Shown: positions 38,973 to 49,116, counted from the stretch's first letter. The stretch is 64,000 nucleotides of DNA from Clostridium sp. NkU-1 (GCA_001312405.1 BBDR01000001.1:124001-188000); one strand, 5' to 3'. The notes: generated from the sequence alone by a model not told the origin. Made by a program: numbers and translations.

Positions 38973-38997
38973 ACTCCTGACTGATGCCAGCCAGGAG
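38973..38997 (-). terminator. Terminator of rpmB
   Basis: Read on the minus strand, ACTCCTGGCTGG and its partial complement AGTCAGGAGT form a hairpin followed by a T7 tract. Confidence 0.8.
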
Positions 38998-39007
38998 TTT
39001 CCTTCGA

Positions 39008-39196
39008 TTAAGCTCTTTCAACTAATCCGGATCTTAAGCAGGAAGTACATACGTACATCTTCTTATTAGCGCCGCCATTAACTTTTACTTTAACGGACTT
39101 TACATTTGCTTTCCACATCTTATTGGATCTTCTATGGGAATGGCTCACTGCGTTGCCAAAGTGAGCAGCTTTTTCACAAATTGCACATTTAGCCAT
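39008..39196 (-). CDS. rpmB: 50S ribosomal protein L28
   Basis: 62 residues, basic. It has the L28 pattern NAVSHSHRRSNKMWKANV and a zinc-type version with CAIC near the N terminus and CTSC near the C terminus. The ATG follows AAGGAGG. It is divergent from yloU, as in many Firmicutes. The frame is intact. Confidence 0.97.
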   Translation of the reverse strand: MAKCAICEKAAHFGNAVSHSHRRSNKMWKANVKSVKVKVNGGANKKMYVCTSCLRSGLVERA

Positions 39197-39256
39197 GATT
39201 GCACCTCCTTAAAAGCGACTTGGACTTTTTATGGTTGAAAAATCCACAACAAATGT

Positions 39257-39285
39257 ATGATAACAGAAAACACATGGATTTGCAA
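39257..39285 (-). promoter_or_regulatory. Sigma-A type promoter of rpmB
   Basis: Minus strand TTGCAA (39280-39285), 17 bp, TATCAT (39257-39262), leaving about 55 nt of leader. Confidence 0.55.
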
Positions 39286-39364
39286 GTGAAAATTAAAAAT
39301 TTGTTTCTTTTTTTGGAAAAATCATGTATAATCAAATCAGACAGAAAGAACGGAGGTAAAGACT

Positions 39365-39721
39365 ATGAAGGGTTATATTAACAATAGACTGGGCGAGATC
39401 CAGGTAAGCCCTGATGTTATCGCTATGTATGCCGGAACGACTGCAGTGGAATGCTTTGGTATCGTTGGCATGGCGGCTGTCAGTATGAAAGACGGACTTG
39501 TTAAGCTTTTAAAACGGGAAGGCCTGACTCACGGAATTAATGTGAACATCCAGGACAACCATATCACCATCGATTTCCATGTAATTGTAGCCTATGGGGT
39601 CAGCATTTCTGCGGTGGCGGATAACTTGATTGAAAATGTAAAATACAAAGTAGAAGAATTCACAGGTATGACAGTAGATAAGATAAACATCTTTGTCGAA
39701 GGCGTAAGAGTGATTGATTAA
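39365..39721 (+). CDS. Asp23/Gls24 family protein (YloU)
   Basis: 118 residues of the Asp23 family: IQVSPDVIAMYAGTTAVECFGIVG, then VNIQDNHITIDFHVIVAYGVSI. Small cytoplasmic or membrane-associated proteins of uncertain role, often encoded with the fatty acid kinase FakA; here that gene follows 14 bp downstream. The ATG has CGGAGG upstream. The frame is intact. Confidence 0.92.
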   Translation: MKGYINNRLGEIQVSPDVIAMYAGTTAVECFGIVGMAAVSMKDGLVKLLKREGLTHGINVNIQDNHITIDFHVIVAYGVSISAVADNLIENVKYKVEEFTGMTVDKINIFVEGVRVID

Positions 39722-39735
39722 GGAGGAAACTACCC

Positions 39736-41409
39736 GTGGGTATGAAGTTTATAGACGCCAAAATGCTGCAGAAGGCATTTCTGGCAGGAGCAAAAGGACT
39801 GGAAGCGAAGAAAGAATGGATTAACGAACTGAATGTGTTTCCAGTGCCGGATGGAGATACCGGAACCAACATGACCATGACCATCATGGCGGCGGCAAAA
39901 GAAGTTGCTGCCATTGAGAATCCTACCATGGAATCGTTAGCAAAAGCGATTTCCTCCGGTTCTTTAAGAGGAGCGAGAGGAAATTCCGGTGTGATCCTGT
40001 CCCAGCTGTTCCGGGGTTTCACAAAAGAGATCGCTGCCGCCAATCAGGTGACTGCCACCGTTTTAGCCAATTCCTTTGTAAGGGCAACCGAAACTGCTTA
40101 TAAAGCGGTAATGAAGCCTAAAGAGGGAACCATTCTTACTGTAGCCAGAGGAATGGCAGAGAAGGCTGCGGAGCTGGTTACCGAAACAGAGGATATTCTT
40201 GAGTTCGGCCAGAAGGTGATCGATCACGGTGATTACGTATTGAGCCAGACGCCGGAGATGCTTCCGGTTTTAAAACAGGCCGGAGTAGTGGATTCCGGTG
40301 GTCAGGGGCTTATGCAGGTAATGAAGGGCGCCTTTGACTGCCTGATGGGCAAAGAGGTGGACTTATCTGTAGAGGTTGTAAAGCAGCCGGTTGCTTCAGC
40401 TGCAGCCCATGGGGCACAGTCTGCTGACATTGATATCCGGTTCGGTTACTGTACCGAATTCATCATTAACCTGGAAAATCACTATGATGATAAAAAGGAG
40501 CATGAATTTAAGGAATATCTGGAATCCATCGGTGATTCCATCGTAGTTGTTTCCGACGATGACGTGGTAAAGGTCCATGTCCATACCAATGATCCGGGAC
40601 TTGCAATCCAGAAGGCCCTTACTTTTGGCTCTTTATCCCGCATGAAGATCGATAATATGAGGGAAGAGCACCAGGAAAAACTGATTAAAGAATCAGAAAA
40701 GCTGGCTGCCCAGCAGAAGGCTGAGAGCGAGAAAAAGGCGGAGCAGAGAAAGCCCTACGGCTTTATTTCCGTTTCTGCCGGAGAAGGTCTTGATGAAATA
40801 TTCCGGGGGATCGGTGCAGACTATCTGATCCAGGGCGGGCAGACCATGAATCCCAGCACAGAGGATATGCTGAACGCCATTGAACGGGTTAATGCCGACA
40901 CCATTTACATCCTCCCGAACAATAAAAACATCATTTTGGCGGCCGAGCAGGCAAAAAGCCTGGTAGAGGATAAGAAGGTCATTGTGATCCCTTCAAAAAC
41001 CATACCTCAGGGAATCACTGCCATCATTAATTTTGCTCCGGATTTATCACCGGAGGATAATGAAAAGATCATGACAGAAGAGATGTCCCGTGTAAAAACC
41101 GGACAAGTTACCTATGCGGTCCGGAATACCATGATCGATGACATTGAGATCCGGGAAGGGGATATCATGGCGTTGGGGGATAATGGAATTCTGGCGGTTG
41201 GAAAAGAAATTGAATCCACGGTGCTGGAAGCCCTTAAATCCATGGTGGAAGAAGAATCTGAATTAGTGACCGTTTATTACGGCAAGGATGTCAGGGAAGA
41301 GGATGCAAAAGAGCTTAAGGAAAAAGCGGAAGAGCTGTTTTCACACTGCGAGGTAGAGCTTCATGCAGGCGGACAGCCGATTTATTATTATCTTATATCT
41401 GTAGAATAA
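39736..41409 (+). CDS. fakA: Fatty acid kinase catalytic subunit FakA (DAK2/DegV-like, YloV)
   Basis: 557 residues. The N-terminal DAK2 kinase domain has the ATP/metal motif VPDGDTGTNMTMT (about 36-48) and SSGSLRGARGNSGVILSQ. A middle domain follows, then a C-terminal DegV-like domain. Phosphorylates exogenous fatty acids held by a FakB protein, not seen here, for phospholipid synthesis. The GTG at 39736 is 9 nt after AAGGAGG; an ATG at 39742 is the alternative. Conserved order rpmB | yloU-fakA-recG. The frame is intact. Confidence 0.94.
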   Translation: MGMKFIDAKMLQKAFLAGAKGLEAKKEWINELNVFPVPDGDTGTNMTMTIMAAAKEVAAIENPTMESLAKAISSGSLRGARGNSGVILSQLFRGFTKEIAAANQVTATVLANSFVRATETAYKAVMKPKEGTILTVARGMAEKAAELVTETEDILEFGQKVIDHGDYVLSQTPEMLPVLKQAGVVDSGGQGLMQVMKGAFDCLMGKEVDLSVEVVKQPVASAAAHGAQSADIDIRFGYCTEFIINLENHYDDKKEHEFKEYLESIGDSIVVVSDDDVVKVHVHTNDPGLAIQKALTFGSLSRMKIDNMREEHQEKLIKESEKLAAQQKAESEKKAEQRKPYGFISVSAGEGLDEIFRGIGADYLIQGGQTMNPSTEDMLNAIERVNADTIYILPNNKNIILAAEQAKSLVEDKKVIVIPSKTIPQGITAIINFAPDLSPEDNEKIMTEEMSRVKTGQVTYAVRNTMIDDIEIREGDIMALGDNGILAVGKEIESTVLEALKSMVEEESELVTVYYGKDVREEDAKELKEKAEELFSHCEVELHAGGQPIYYYLISVE

Positions 41410-41433
41410 AAAAAGCCAGCGGCATTTATTATA

Positions 41434-41466
41434 CCGGGCAGACGAGGCCTGTCTGCCCGGTTTTGC
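41434..41466 (+). terminator. Terminator after fakA
   Basis: CCGGGCAGAC pairs with GTCTGCCCGG around a 7-nt loop, followed by TTTTGCT. Confidence 0.85.
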
Positions 41467-41499
41467 TGTGCAGGAAAAAGAGAGGAGGGGAACCTGTCT

Positions 41500-43554
41500 T
41501 TGAACCGGGAGCCAATTGATTCCTTAAAGGGAATCGGAGAAAAAAAACAGGAAAATTGTTTCAAAAGGTGGGAGTGATAACCGTTGGGGATCTTCTGGAA
41601 TATTATCCGAGAGCTTATGATACCTATGAGGAGCCTTGTCCCATTGGGGATCTTAAGCCGGATCAGGTGATGAGCGTAGCCGGAATGCTTTACAAGACTC
41701 CGGATGTAAAACGGTACAGCCACATCCAGGTCATCACAACGACTTTAAAAGATGTGACGGGAACCCTTTTGCTTACCTGGTACAACATGCCCTACCTTCA
41801 CTCCACTTTAAAAGCGGGAATGAGGGCTGTTTTCCGTGGCAGGGTGGTAAATAAAAAGGGACGTCTGACCATGGAACAGCCTGAGGTGTTTACGGCAGAG
41901 GCCTATGAACAGGTGATTCATTCCATGCAGCCTGTTTACGGCCAGACCAAGGGACTGAGCAATAAAACCATTGTCAGAGCCCAAAGGCAGGCCTTAAGCT
42001 TCGGGGCATGGTGCGGGATTATATGCCTTTTGATCTGCGCAAAAAACACGAATTGGCGGAATATAATTTTGCTGTTGAACATATTCATTTTCCGACGGAC
42101 CGGAACGAACTGCTATTTGCCAGAAAAAGGCTGGTGTTTGATGAGTTTTTTTCTTTTTCTCATGGCGGTCCGGCGTTTAAGAGACAAAAGAGAGGATAAA
42201 AAAAGCGCTTATATTTTAAATCTCTCCCCCCAGGTGGAGTCTTTAAAGAAAAGCCTTCCCTATTCCCTTACTAGTGCCCAGGAAAAGGTTTTAAATGAGG
42301 TATACGGCGATCTGTCAGGAGGGCATGTCATGAACCGCCTTATTCAGGGAGACGTAGGCTCCGGCAAGACGATCATCGCCATACTCGCCCTTCTTCAGGC
42401 AGCTTATAACGGATATCAGGGAGCCTTAATGGCGCCTACGGAGGTACTGGCAAAGCAGCATTTTGAGTCCATGACAGAGCTGTTTGCCATGCATCAGATC
42501 GACAAAAAACCCATACTTGTTACGGGCTCCATGACGGCAAAGGAAAAAAGGATTGCCTACGAAAAGATTGCTTCCCATGAGGCGGATATCATTATCGGAA
42601 CCCATGCCCTTATTCAGGAGAAGGTGGTATACGACAATCTGGCGCTGGTAATTACCGATGAACAGCACCGGTTCGGGGTCAGCCAACGGGAAATGCTGGG
42701 GAAAAAGGGTGAGGAGCCTCATGTTCTGGTAATGAGCGCCACGCCCATTCCGCGGACCCTGGCTATTATCATTTATGGGGATTTGGACATTTCTGTCATT
42801 GACGAGCTTCCTGCTAACCGTCTGCCCATTAAAAACTGTGTTGTGGATACCGGCTACCGGGGGAAAGCCTATGAGTTTATCCGGAAAGAGATCGCAGGCG
42901 GACGTCAGGCCTATGTGATCTGCCCCATGGTGGAAGCCAGCGAGATGATTGATGCAGAAAATGTAGTGGATTATACGAAGACCTTAAGGGAAGCGCTTCC
43001 GGGGATTTCTGTGGAATATCTTCACGGGAAAATGAAGCCAAAAGAAAAAAAACGGGATCATGGAGAGATTTGCCTGTGGGGAAATCAAGGTTCTGGTATC
43101 CACCACTGTAATCGAGGTAGGAGTAAACGTTCCCAATGCAACGGTTATGATGATCGAAAATGCAGAGCGCTTTGGCCTGGCTCAGCTTCACCAGCTGAGA
43201 GGGCGTGTAGGGCGGGGAAAATACCAGTCTTACTGTATTATGGTAGGAGCCTCGGACCAGGAGGGGACAAAAGAGCGTCTGGATATTTTAAATCAGTCCA
43301 ATGACGGCTTTTTTATTGCCTCAGAGGACTTGAAGCTTCGGGGACCCGGTGATGTTTTCGGTATCAGGCAGAGCGGGGATCTGGAATTTAAGCTTGGGGA
43401 TATTTTTACGGATGCCAATCTGTTAAAGATCGTATCAGATGAAGTAAAACGGCTTTTTGAGGAGGACCCGGAGCTGGAAAAAGAGGAACACCAGGAGCTT
43501 AGGGGCAAGTTAAAGGAGTACCTTGAGAAAAGCTATGATAAGCTTAATTTATAG
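41500..43554 (+). CDS. recG: ATP-dependent DNA helicase RecG (frameshifted)
   Basis: About 685 residues. The N-terminal wedge/OB domain (GVITVGDLLEYYPRAYD) is followed by the helicase core: QGDVGSGKTIIAILALLQA (Walker A), ITDEQHRFGV (DEQH box), SATPIPRTLA, and the C-terminal VSTTVIEVGVNVPNATVMM and QLRGRVGRG. Likely start is TTG at 41500, behind AGGAGGGG. Four shifts: A8 run near 41530, near 41995, near 42170, and an extra A near 43045. The stretch 42008-42180 reads correctly in another frame (DYMPFDLRKKHELAEYNF). It acts in replication-fork rescue. Confidence 0.93.
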
Positions 43555-43665
43555 TTAAAATCATCTGATCTTATGTTTTTTTGCAGAAAATATTTGCAAT
43601 AATCGACGGCAAATGATAAACTTATTTACGTAAATTTATCAGAATAAGGAAGCAGGAGGAATGTA

Positions 43666-44363
43666 ATGAGTAGAAAAGCTTTAAAAATGGATGCAAAAGA
43701 TGCCATGAGGGAGGCGCTTGTAAGCCCTTATATGGTCACAATAATTTTTGGTGTCATTACGGTTGTATTATCTGTTGTGCAGGGATTTCTGAATGTATGG
43801 CAGGAGATGATAGAAAACGCCGGCTCTTATGGGGAAATAGGCCAGGTAGGAGCGTTTGCGGCCAGCAGCATTGTTTTTCTAATTATTTATATTCTTATCA
43901 GTACGATTATCCAGTTCGGATATCAGTCTTACTGTTTAAAGGTTGCTAACAGGGATAATACTATGTCATACGGAGATTTATTCAGCTCCATAAGGTATTT
44001 TTTTTAAAGCCCTGGGATTGCTTTTTTATGGTGTCCCTGCTTACTTTCTTGTGGGCATTACTTCTTATCATTCCGGGAATCATAGCTGCTTACCGCTATT
44101 CACAGGCCATTTTTATTATGGTTGAGGATCCCAGTAAAGGTATCATGCAGTGCATCCGTGAAAGTAAGGAAATGATGGTAGGGCATAAGTGGGAATATTT
44201 TGTTCTGGAGCTGTCCTTTATTTTATGGCAGCTTTTGGGCCTTGTCACTTGTGGCCTGGCTTATATTTATGTTTATCCCTATATGAAGGTTACTTTTGCT
44301 AATTATTATAATGCAGTAAAGCCAAAAACTGTTGTATATGAGGAAGAAGCTGTATTTGAGTAA
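43666..44363 (+). CDS. DUF975 family membrane protein (frameshifted)
   Basis: About 231 residues with about five membrane helices. DUF975 features are the start SRKALKMDAKDAMREAL and the stretch IPGIIAAYRYSQAIFIMVEDP, with CIRESKEMMVGHKWEYFVLELSFI after it. Extra T residues in the T8 run near 43997-44006 and the T6 run near 44021-44026 break the frame. Function unknown. AGCAGGAGG precedes the ATG. Confidence 0.88.
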
Positions 44364-44461
44364 ACGATCAAAGGTTCAATTCTTTTTTTAAGAGGTTGGA
44401 CCCTTGGATTATTTATGAAGATTTGCGGCTTATATGGCAAATAAATGGAGGAGCACGGAAG

Positions 44462-45085
44462 ATGAAGTGTGTATTAATTGGAATTGCCGGAGGAACTGGT
44501 TCAGGGAAGTCGACCTTTACCAACCGGTTAAAGGCTGCATTTTGTGACGATATTGCGGTTATCTATCATGATAATTATTATAAAAAGCAGGATGGAATTT
44601 CTTTTGAAGAGAGAAAGAAGATGAATTATGACCATCCCGAAGCTTTTGAAACAGAGCTTTTGCTGGAACAGCTTCGTAAGCTGCGGGCAGGAGAAGCTGT
44701 TGATTGCCCTGTTTATGATTATTCCATGCACAACCGTTCTCAGAATGTGGTGAAGGTAGAGCCTAAAAAGGTTATTTTAGTCGAGGGGATCCTGGTTTTT
44801 GCAGATGAGCGCTTAAGGAGCATGTTTGATATAAAAATCTTTGTGGAAGCTGATGCCGATGAACGGATTCTTCGCCGTGTGATCCGGGATGTTAAGGAAA
44901 GAGGCCGGGATATCGAAGGTGTTGTAGAACAGTACTTAACTACGGTTAAGCCGATGCATTATTTGTATGTAGAACCTACGAAGCCCATGGCGGATGTTAT
45001 CATAAACAGCGGCATGAATGAGGTTGCCTTCCAGTTGGTGAAAACGAATATTGAGAAGATATTGGAGACTGGTCAAGAGGACTAA
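44462..45085 (+). CDS. udk: Uridine kinase
   Basis: 207 residues from the ATG at 44462 behind GGAGGAGC. The P-loop is GIAGGTGSGKSTFTNRL (about 8-24); further motifs are YHDNYYKKQDG, DCPVYDYSMHNRS and EGILVFADERLR. It phosphorylates uridine and cytidine in pyrimidine salvage. An upstream extension of the frame is not used. The frame is intact. Confidence 0.95.
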   Translation: MKCVLIGIAGGTGSGKSTFTNRLKAAFCDDIAVIYHDNYYKKQDGISFEERKKMNYDHPEAFETELLLEQLRKLRAGEAVDCPVYDYSMHNRSQNVVKVEPKKVILVEGILVFADERLRSMFDIKIFVEADADERILRRVIRDVKERGRDIEGVVEQYLTTVKPMHYLYVEPTKPMADVIINSGMNEVAFQLVKTNIEKILETGQED

Positions 45086-45161
45086 AAATGTATCTGCATG
45101 AGAATGTTTATGAAGGCTCGATTTTTTTCCTAAAAATTAACATTTTACGAAAAACCTTCTA

Positions 45162-45190
45162 GTGTATTTCATTCTATTCCAGCCATAATA
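45162..45190 (+). promoter_or_regulatory. Possible sigma-G type promoter of the SASP gene
   Basis: GTGTA (45162-45166), 17 bp, CATAATA (45184-45190) fits the sigma-G -10 pattern CATnnTA and most of the -35 pattern. SASP genes are normally transcribed by sigma-G in the forespore. Confidence 0.35.
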
Positions 45191-45268
45191 GGAGTGTAGC
45201 ACAAAACACACCATGAATTATTAAAAAAAACAAAACATGGTGAATAGATGAAAAGGAGGCATATCATT

Positions 45269-45472
45269 ATGTCAGGTAGCTCTAATACTACAAATGTACC
45301 AGAAGCAAAGGAAGCAATGAATCGTTTTAAAATGGAAGTTGCCAATGAGATTGGTGTTCCGTTAACCAATGGTTATAACGGAAACTTAACTTCCGCTCAG
45401 AATGGTTCCGTAGGCGGTTATATGGTTAAGAAGATGATCGAAGCCCAGGAAAGACAGATGGCAGGTAAATAA
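45269..45472 (+). CDS. Small acid-soluble spore protein, alpha/beta type
   Basis: 67 residues from the ATG at 45269, 8 nt after AAAAGGAGG. It carries the family patterns EAMNRFKMEVANEIGV (around the germination protease site) and NLTSAQNGSVGGYMVKKMIE. These proteins coat spore DNA and protect it from UV and heat. Followed by a strong terminator, so probably transcribed alone. The frame is intact. Confidence 0.96.
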   Translation: MSGSSNTTNVPEAKEAMNRFKMEVANEIGVPLTNGYNGNLTSAQNGSVGGYMVKKMIEAQERQMAGK

Positions 45473-45488
45473 TCTGTAAAAAAACAAA

Positions 45489-45545
45489 GAAACACCCTTT
45501 GTATAAACATTATGCCAAGTAAAAAAAGGATAATGGAAGGGAAAC
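45489..45545 (+). repeat. Degenerate copy of the hairpin repeat
   Basis: GAAACACCC followed by TTTGTATAAACATTATGCC keeps the start and middle of the repeat, but the first hairpin is lost and the second is weak. It lies between the SASP gene and its terminator, so it precedes rsmD only at a distance. Confidence 0.45.
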
Positions 45546-45578
45546 CGGGAGCTGCAGTTTCGTAACTGATAATCAGTT

Positions 45579-45604
45579 ATAGGAGCTGCGGCTCCTATTT
45601 TTTT
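45579..45604 (+). terminator. Terminator of the SASP gene
   Basis: ATAGGAGC pairs with GCTCCTAT around TGCG, followed by a T7 tract. Confidence 0.9.
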
Positions 45605-45672
45605 GAGGAATCAGTTGTATATCTTCCGAATTCATACTATAATGGTTTGGAAAAATAAAGTGAGGAATTGTT

Positions 45673-46232
45673 ATGAGAGTAATTGCGGGGAAAGCCAGAA
45701 GGCTTGTTTTAAAGACCATAGAGGGGCAGGATACACGGCCTACCACAGATAGAATTAAAGAAACACTTTTTAATATGATTCATGGGGACATGCCTGACTG
45801 CTGTTTTCTGGATTTATTCTCCGGAAGCGGGGCCATTGGAATAGAGGCACTTAGCCGGGGAGCCAAGCTGGCGGTTATGGTGGAACAGAGCCAGGGAGCA
45901 GCAGAATGCATCCGTGAGAATTTAAAGACCACAAGACTGGAAGACGGCGCTGTTGTGATGAACTGCGACGTCATGACAGGACTTAGAAGACTGGAAGGGA
46001 AAGGGTATGTGTTTGATTTTGTATTTATGGACCTCCCTATAATAATGATTGGGAAAAAAAGGTCCTGGAATATCTGTCCGGTTCCAGCCTGATTGATGAA
46101 GATACGGCCATTATTGTGGAAGCCTCTTTGGAAACCTCCTTTGATTATCTGGACAATCTGGGATACCGGATTATAAGGGAAAAGGATTATAAGACGAATA
46201 AACATTTGTTTACTGCAAAGAAAGAGCTATAG
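45673..46232 (+). CDS. rsmD: 16S rRNA (guanine966-N2)-methyltransferase RsmD (frameshifted)
   Basis: About 187 residues. The start MRVIAGKARR, the SAM-binding DLFSGSGAIGIEALSRGA (about 47-64) and the catalytic DPPY motif are all present once a missing C near 46033 is restored. Corrected, it ends KHLFTAKKEL at the TAG at 46230-46232. It precedes coaD, the usual neighbour. Confidence 0.93.
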
Positions 46233-46281
46233 GAATTTTTCCAAAAAGCATGGACAAAATTAAGGAAAAGGAAGAAATCAT

Positions 46282-46770
46282 ATGAGAAAAGCAGTGTATC
46301 CGGGAAGCTTTGATCCGGTGACCTTTGGCCATTTGGATATTATTAAACGTTCCGCCAGGATGTCGGATCATCTGATCATAGGAGTTTTAAATAATAATTC
46401 AAAAACGCCGTTGTTTTCTGTAGAAGAACGTGTTAATATGTTAAAGAGCCTTACCAAAGATATTCCCAATGTGGAGGTGAAATCCTTTGGAGGGCTATTA
46501 GTTGATTTTGTACGAGCTAATCAGGCGGATGCAGTTATTCGCGGGCTTCGGGCTGTAACGGATTTTGAATATGAATTGCAGATCGCACAGACAAACCGGG
46601 TTATAGCTCCGGAGATTGATACTGTGTTTTTGACGACGAATTTAAAATATTCTTACTTGAGTTCCAGCATTGTGAAGGAGATTGCCGCCTATGGCGGGGA
46701 GATAAACACGTTTGTACCTGCATGCGTTGCAGAGCGTGTAATGAAGAAGATGGAAGATAGAATGAAATAA
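46282..46770 (+). CDS. coaD: Phosphopantetheine adenylyltransferase
   Basis: 162 residues; fourth step of coenzyme A synthesis, joining 4'-phosphopantetheine and ATP. The nucleotidyl-transferase motif is [16 protein letters not shown] (HxGH-type, about 5-20), the C-terminal SSSIVKEIA (about 128-136) and [15 protein letters not shown] in between. It follows rsmD at 49 bp. The frame is intact. Confidence 0.97.
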   Translation: MRKAVYPGSFDPVTFGHLDIIKRSARMSDHLIIGVLNNNSKTPLFSVEERVNMLKSLTKDIPNVEVKSFGGLLVDFVRANQADAVIRGLRAVTDFEYELQIAQTNRVIAPEIDTVFLTTNLKYSYLSSSIVKEIAAYGGEINTFVPACVAERVMKKMEDRMK

Positions 46771-46790
46771 AAGTAAGGAGTGTTCGTATT

Positions 46791-47372
46791 ATGATGAGCA
46801 GAATTGAACAGTTAATCGGTGAAATTGAAGAATATATTGACAGCTGCAAGTACCAGCCGCTCTCAAACAGCAAGATCGTGGTCAACAGGGATGAACTTGA
46901 AGAGCTTCTGGTAGAACTCCGTCTGCGCATTCCGGATGAAATCAAGCAGTATCAGAAGATCATCAGTAACCGGGACGCCATTATGAATGAAGCCCGCCAG
47001 CAGGCGGATTCAATTTTGGCCCAGGCCAATGCTCAGACAAATGAGCTGGTCAATGAGCATGAGATCATGCAGAAAGCATACACCCAGGCCAATGATATCA
47101 TTGAACAGGCCAATAGCCAGGCCCAGCAGATCGTGGAACAGGCGGTATCTGACGCCAATGGCATCAGACAAAGCTCTGTTCAGTATACGGATGACATGTT
47201 AAAGAGTCTTCAGACCATAATCAGTCATTCCATGGAAGGGGCACAAGGCCGTTTTGATGCCTTTATGACTTCCATGCAGTCAAGCTATGATATTGTTTCC
47301 TCTAACCGCCAGGAGCTGACAGGAGCAGTCACGCCCATGGCAGGAGCAGAAGAAGACGGGACAACAGAATAA
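46791..47372 (+). CDS. Coiled-coil protein of unknown function
   Basis: 193 residues, mostly one long helix with Ala/Gln-rich repeats (ADSILAQANAQTNELVNEH, QANDIIEQANSQAQQIVEQA), resembling ATPase stalk subunits or DivIVA-like proteins; none can be assigned. There is no membrane segment or signal. The ATG at 46791 follows AAGGAG. It follows coaD at 20 bp, a frequent clostridial arrangement. Its last 44 bp overlap the end of convergent ylbJ. Confidence 0.8.
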   Translation: MMSRIEQLIGEIEEYIDSCKYQPLSNSKIVVNRDELEELLVELRLRIPDEIKQYQKIISNRDAIMNEARQQADSILAQANAQTNELVNEHEIMQKAYTQANDIIEQANSQAQQIVEQAVSDANGIRQSSVQYTDDMLKSLQTIISHSMEGAQGRFDAFMTSMQSSYDIVSSNRQELTGAVTPMAGAEEDGTTE

Positions 47373-48255
47373 AAAATATGATGGTAAGGAAGCTGTGAAG
47401 TACTTTCCAAGCTACATAGTGCCGGATGGATAATCCGGCATTTTTTATAACACTCTTTGTCTGGAAGATACCGGATAATCCTCCGAATGCGGTTACAGCC
47501 CCGATCCATAGGCCGCCGGACATCCCTGAAAAGGCATGGGAAACGGCCTTGATCCCTGTGGTGATTTCAACAAATCCCAGGATAATGGCTTTATACTGGG
47601 GAAGGTCTATGGGAATCGTAGTTATGTAAAGGGCCAGGATGGAAAAAAGCATGATATATCCCCCGATTTTCACCATGACTTCGCAGGAATCCATCAGGCT
47701 GTCATCAAAGGACTTCACGGATTCTCTGGTTATGGGAAGGGATTGGGCAGGCCCGTTTATGCCATAACAGCTCCGGGCTGCTATGGAAATAGGAAATATG
47801 GGCAGGTAGACACAGGCAAGAAGGAGCCAGGCCGGTACTGATGGAGGAAGCCCTCCGGCGGCATAGCCTAACAAAAACATGGGGCTGGGATGATTGCATA
47901 TGGCTAAAAGATATTTTCCTTCTTTTTCCGAGATTCGTTTATTATCCATGAAATCACTGCAGGTCCTTGCTCCCATTGGATAACCGCAGAGAAGACCGGA
48001 AATAAGGGTATAGCTTCCTGCATCCGAAAGACAAAAGAACCGGTGAAGGATCCTTTTGACAGGGAAAATGAGGATGCGGATTGCATTTAAGGCCACAATG
48101 ACATTAGAGCATATCATAAAGGGCAAAAGAGTGGGCACGACCACAGAACCCCATAAAACAAGTCCGTTTCTTGCTCCTTCAAAGGCAATGGCCGGAAATA
48201 AAAGCAGCAGAACCAAGGCGGCAACGGAAAGCAGACGGAAAAAGGATTTTTTCAT
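47329..48255 (-). CDS. ylbJ: Sporulation integral membrane protein YlbJ
   Basis: About 308 residues with about eight membrane helices. Nucleoside-transporter-like GATE domain; family stretches GLLCGYPMGARTCSDF, AICNHPSPMFLLGYA and GYIMLFSILALY. In Bacillus it is sigma-E controlled and needed for spore cortex. Start is ATG at 48255 or GTG at 48261; neither has a strong ribosome-binding site. The C terminus runs into the convergent gene and over its terminator. The frame is intact. Confidence 0.9.
   Translation of the reverse strand: MKKSFFRLLSVAALVLLLLFPAIAFEGARNGLVLWGSVVVPTLLPFMICSNVIVALNAIRILIFPVKRILHRFFCLSDAGSYTLISGLLCGYPMGARTCSDFMDNKRISEKEGKYLLAICNHPSPMFLLGYAAGGLPPSVPAWLLLACVYLPIFPISIAARSCYGINGPAQSLPITRESVKSFDDSLMDSCEVMVKIGGYIMLFSILALYITTIPIDLPQYKAIILGFVEITTGIKAVSHAFSGMSGGLWIGAVTAFGGLSGIFQTKSVIKNAGLSIRHYVAWKVLHSFLTIIFFILLSRLLLLLPWA
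47420..47446 (+). terminator. Terminator inside the 3' part of ylbJ
   Basis: TGCCGGAT pairs with ATCCGGCA, followed by T6. It would end the coaD/coiled-coil transcript while lying antisense within ylbJ coding sequence. Confidence 0.8.
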
Positions 48256-48297
48256 GTACACCTGAATAGATTGTTTTATATAATTATATGAAATGGC

Positions 48298-49116
48298 ATG
48301 ACTGATATGATGGTGATTCTTCTTTTCATCCTGATCCTTTCCGTTTTCCAGGTAACCATGATCGATTACCTGTATAATAATCCCACCTTTTACCAGCTTG
48401 ACGCTTACACCTGGGAAAGCGATGATTTCAGAAGCTTAAAGCTTGGGAAAATGGTGGTGGAATGGGATTTACTGGATTACGATACTTTGACTTCCTTAAT
48501 GGTGGAGCATCAATATGATCTGACAGGGGTCACTGATCCTGCTACCCATACGGACAGACTTTTAAAGGTAAAGCCGGCAGAGTATAGAAAGCTTCGCCAG
48601 GCCTATGAGACCATTTTAACTGATTTAAAGTATTTTCCGATCCCCCAAACCGTCCAATCCGGTTCCCCGGATATAAGCTATCAAAACGGCTGGATGGATA
48701 CAAGGACTTATGGGGGAGAACGTGGACATGAAGGCTGCGACATCATGGGAACGGAACAGCCCAGAGGGCATTATCCGGTGGTGAGCATAAGCGACGGAGT
48801 GGTGGAAAAAGTGGGGTGGCTGGAAAAGGGTGGCTGGCGGATCGGGATACGGACTCCAAAAGGAGCCTATCTTTATTATGCCCATCTTTACGGCTACAGC
48901 AGGCAGTGGAAGGAAGGGGACGAAGTAAGGGCAGGAGAGCTTTTGGGGTTTATGGGTGACACCGGCTACAGCCAGGTAGAGGGGACTACCGGCAATTTTC
49001 CGGTCCATTTGCATTTGGGAATTTATTTGCGGACCGACCATAATGAGGAGATGAGCGTCAATCCATACTGGATCTTAAAATATCTGGAGAAATACCGGTT
49101 AAAATATTCGTATTAG
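48298..49116 (+). CDS. Membrane-anchored M23 family peptidase
   Basis: About 272 residues. One N-terminal membrane helix (MVILLFILILSVFQVTMI) anchors an extracytoplasmic domain. The C-terminal LytM/M23 domain has zinc ligands in GHEGCDIMG (H...D) and the HLHLGIY motif, with AHLYGYS between. It probably cuts peptidoglycan cross-bridges or stem peptides. Divergent from ylbJ by about 40 bp. The start is uncertain: no clear ribosome-binding site precedes 48298 or 48307. The frame is intact. Confidence 0.88.
   Translation: MTDMMVILLFILILSVFQVTMIDYLYNNPTFYQLDAYTWESDDFRSLKLGKMVVEWDLLDYDTLTSLMVEHQYDLTGVTDPATHTDRLLKVKPAEYRKLRQAYETILTDLKYFPIPQTVQSGSPDISYQNGWMDTRTYGGERGHEGCDIMGTEQPRGHYPVVSISDGVVEKVGWLEKGGWRIGIRTPKGAYLYYAHLYGYSRQWKEGDEVRAGELLGFMGDTGYSQVEGTTGNFPVHLHLGIYLRTDHNEEMSVNPYWILKYLEKYRLKYSY

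Noticed and set aside
42000..42200. Separate small gene inside recG
   Set aside because: The 63-codon frame reads as RecG sequence; it is the true frame between two indels.
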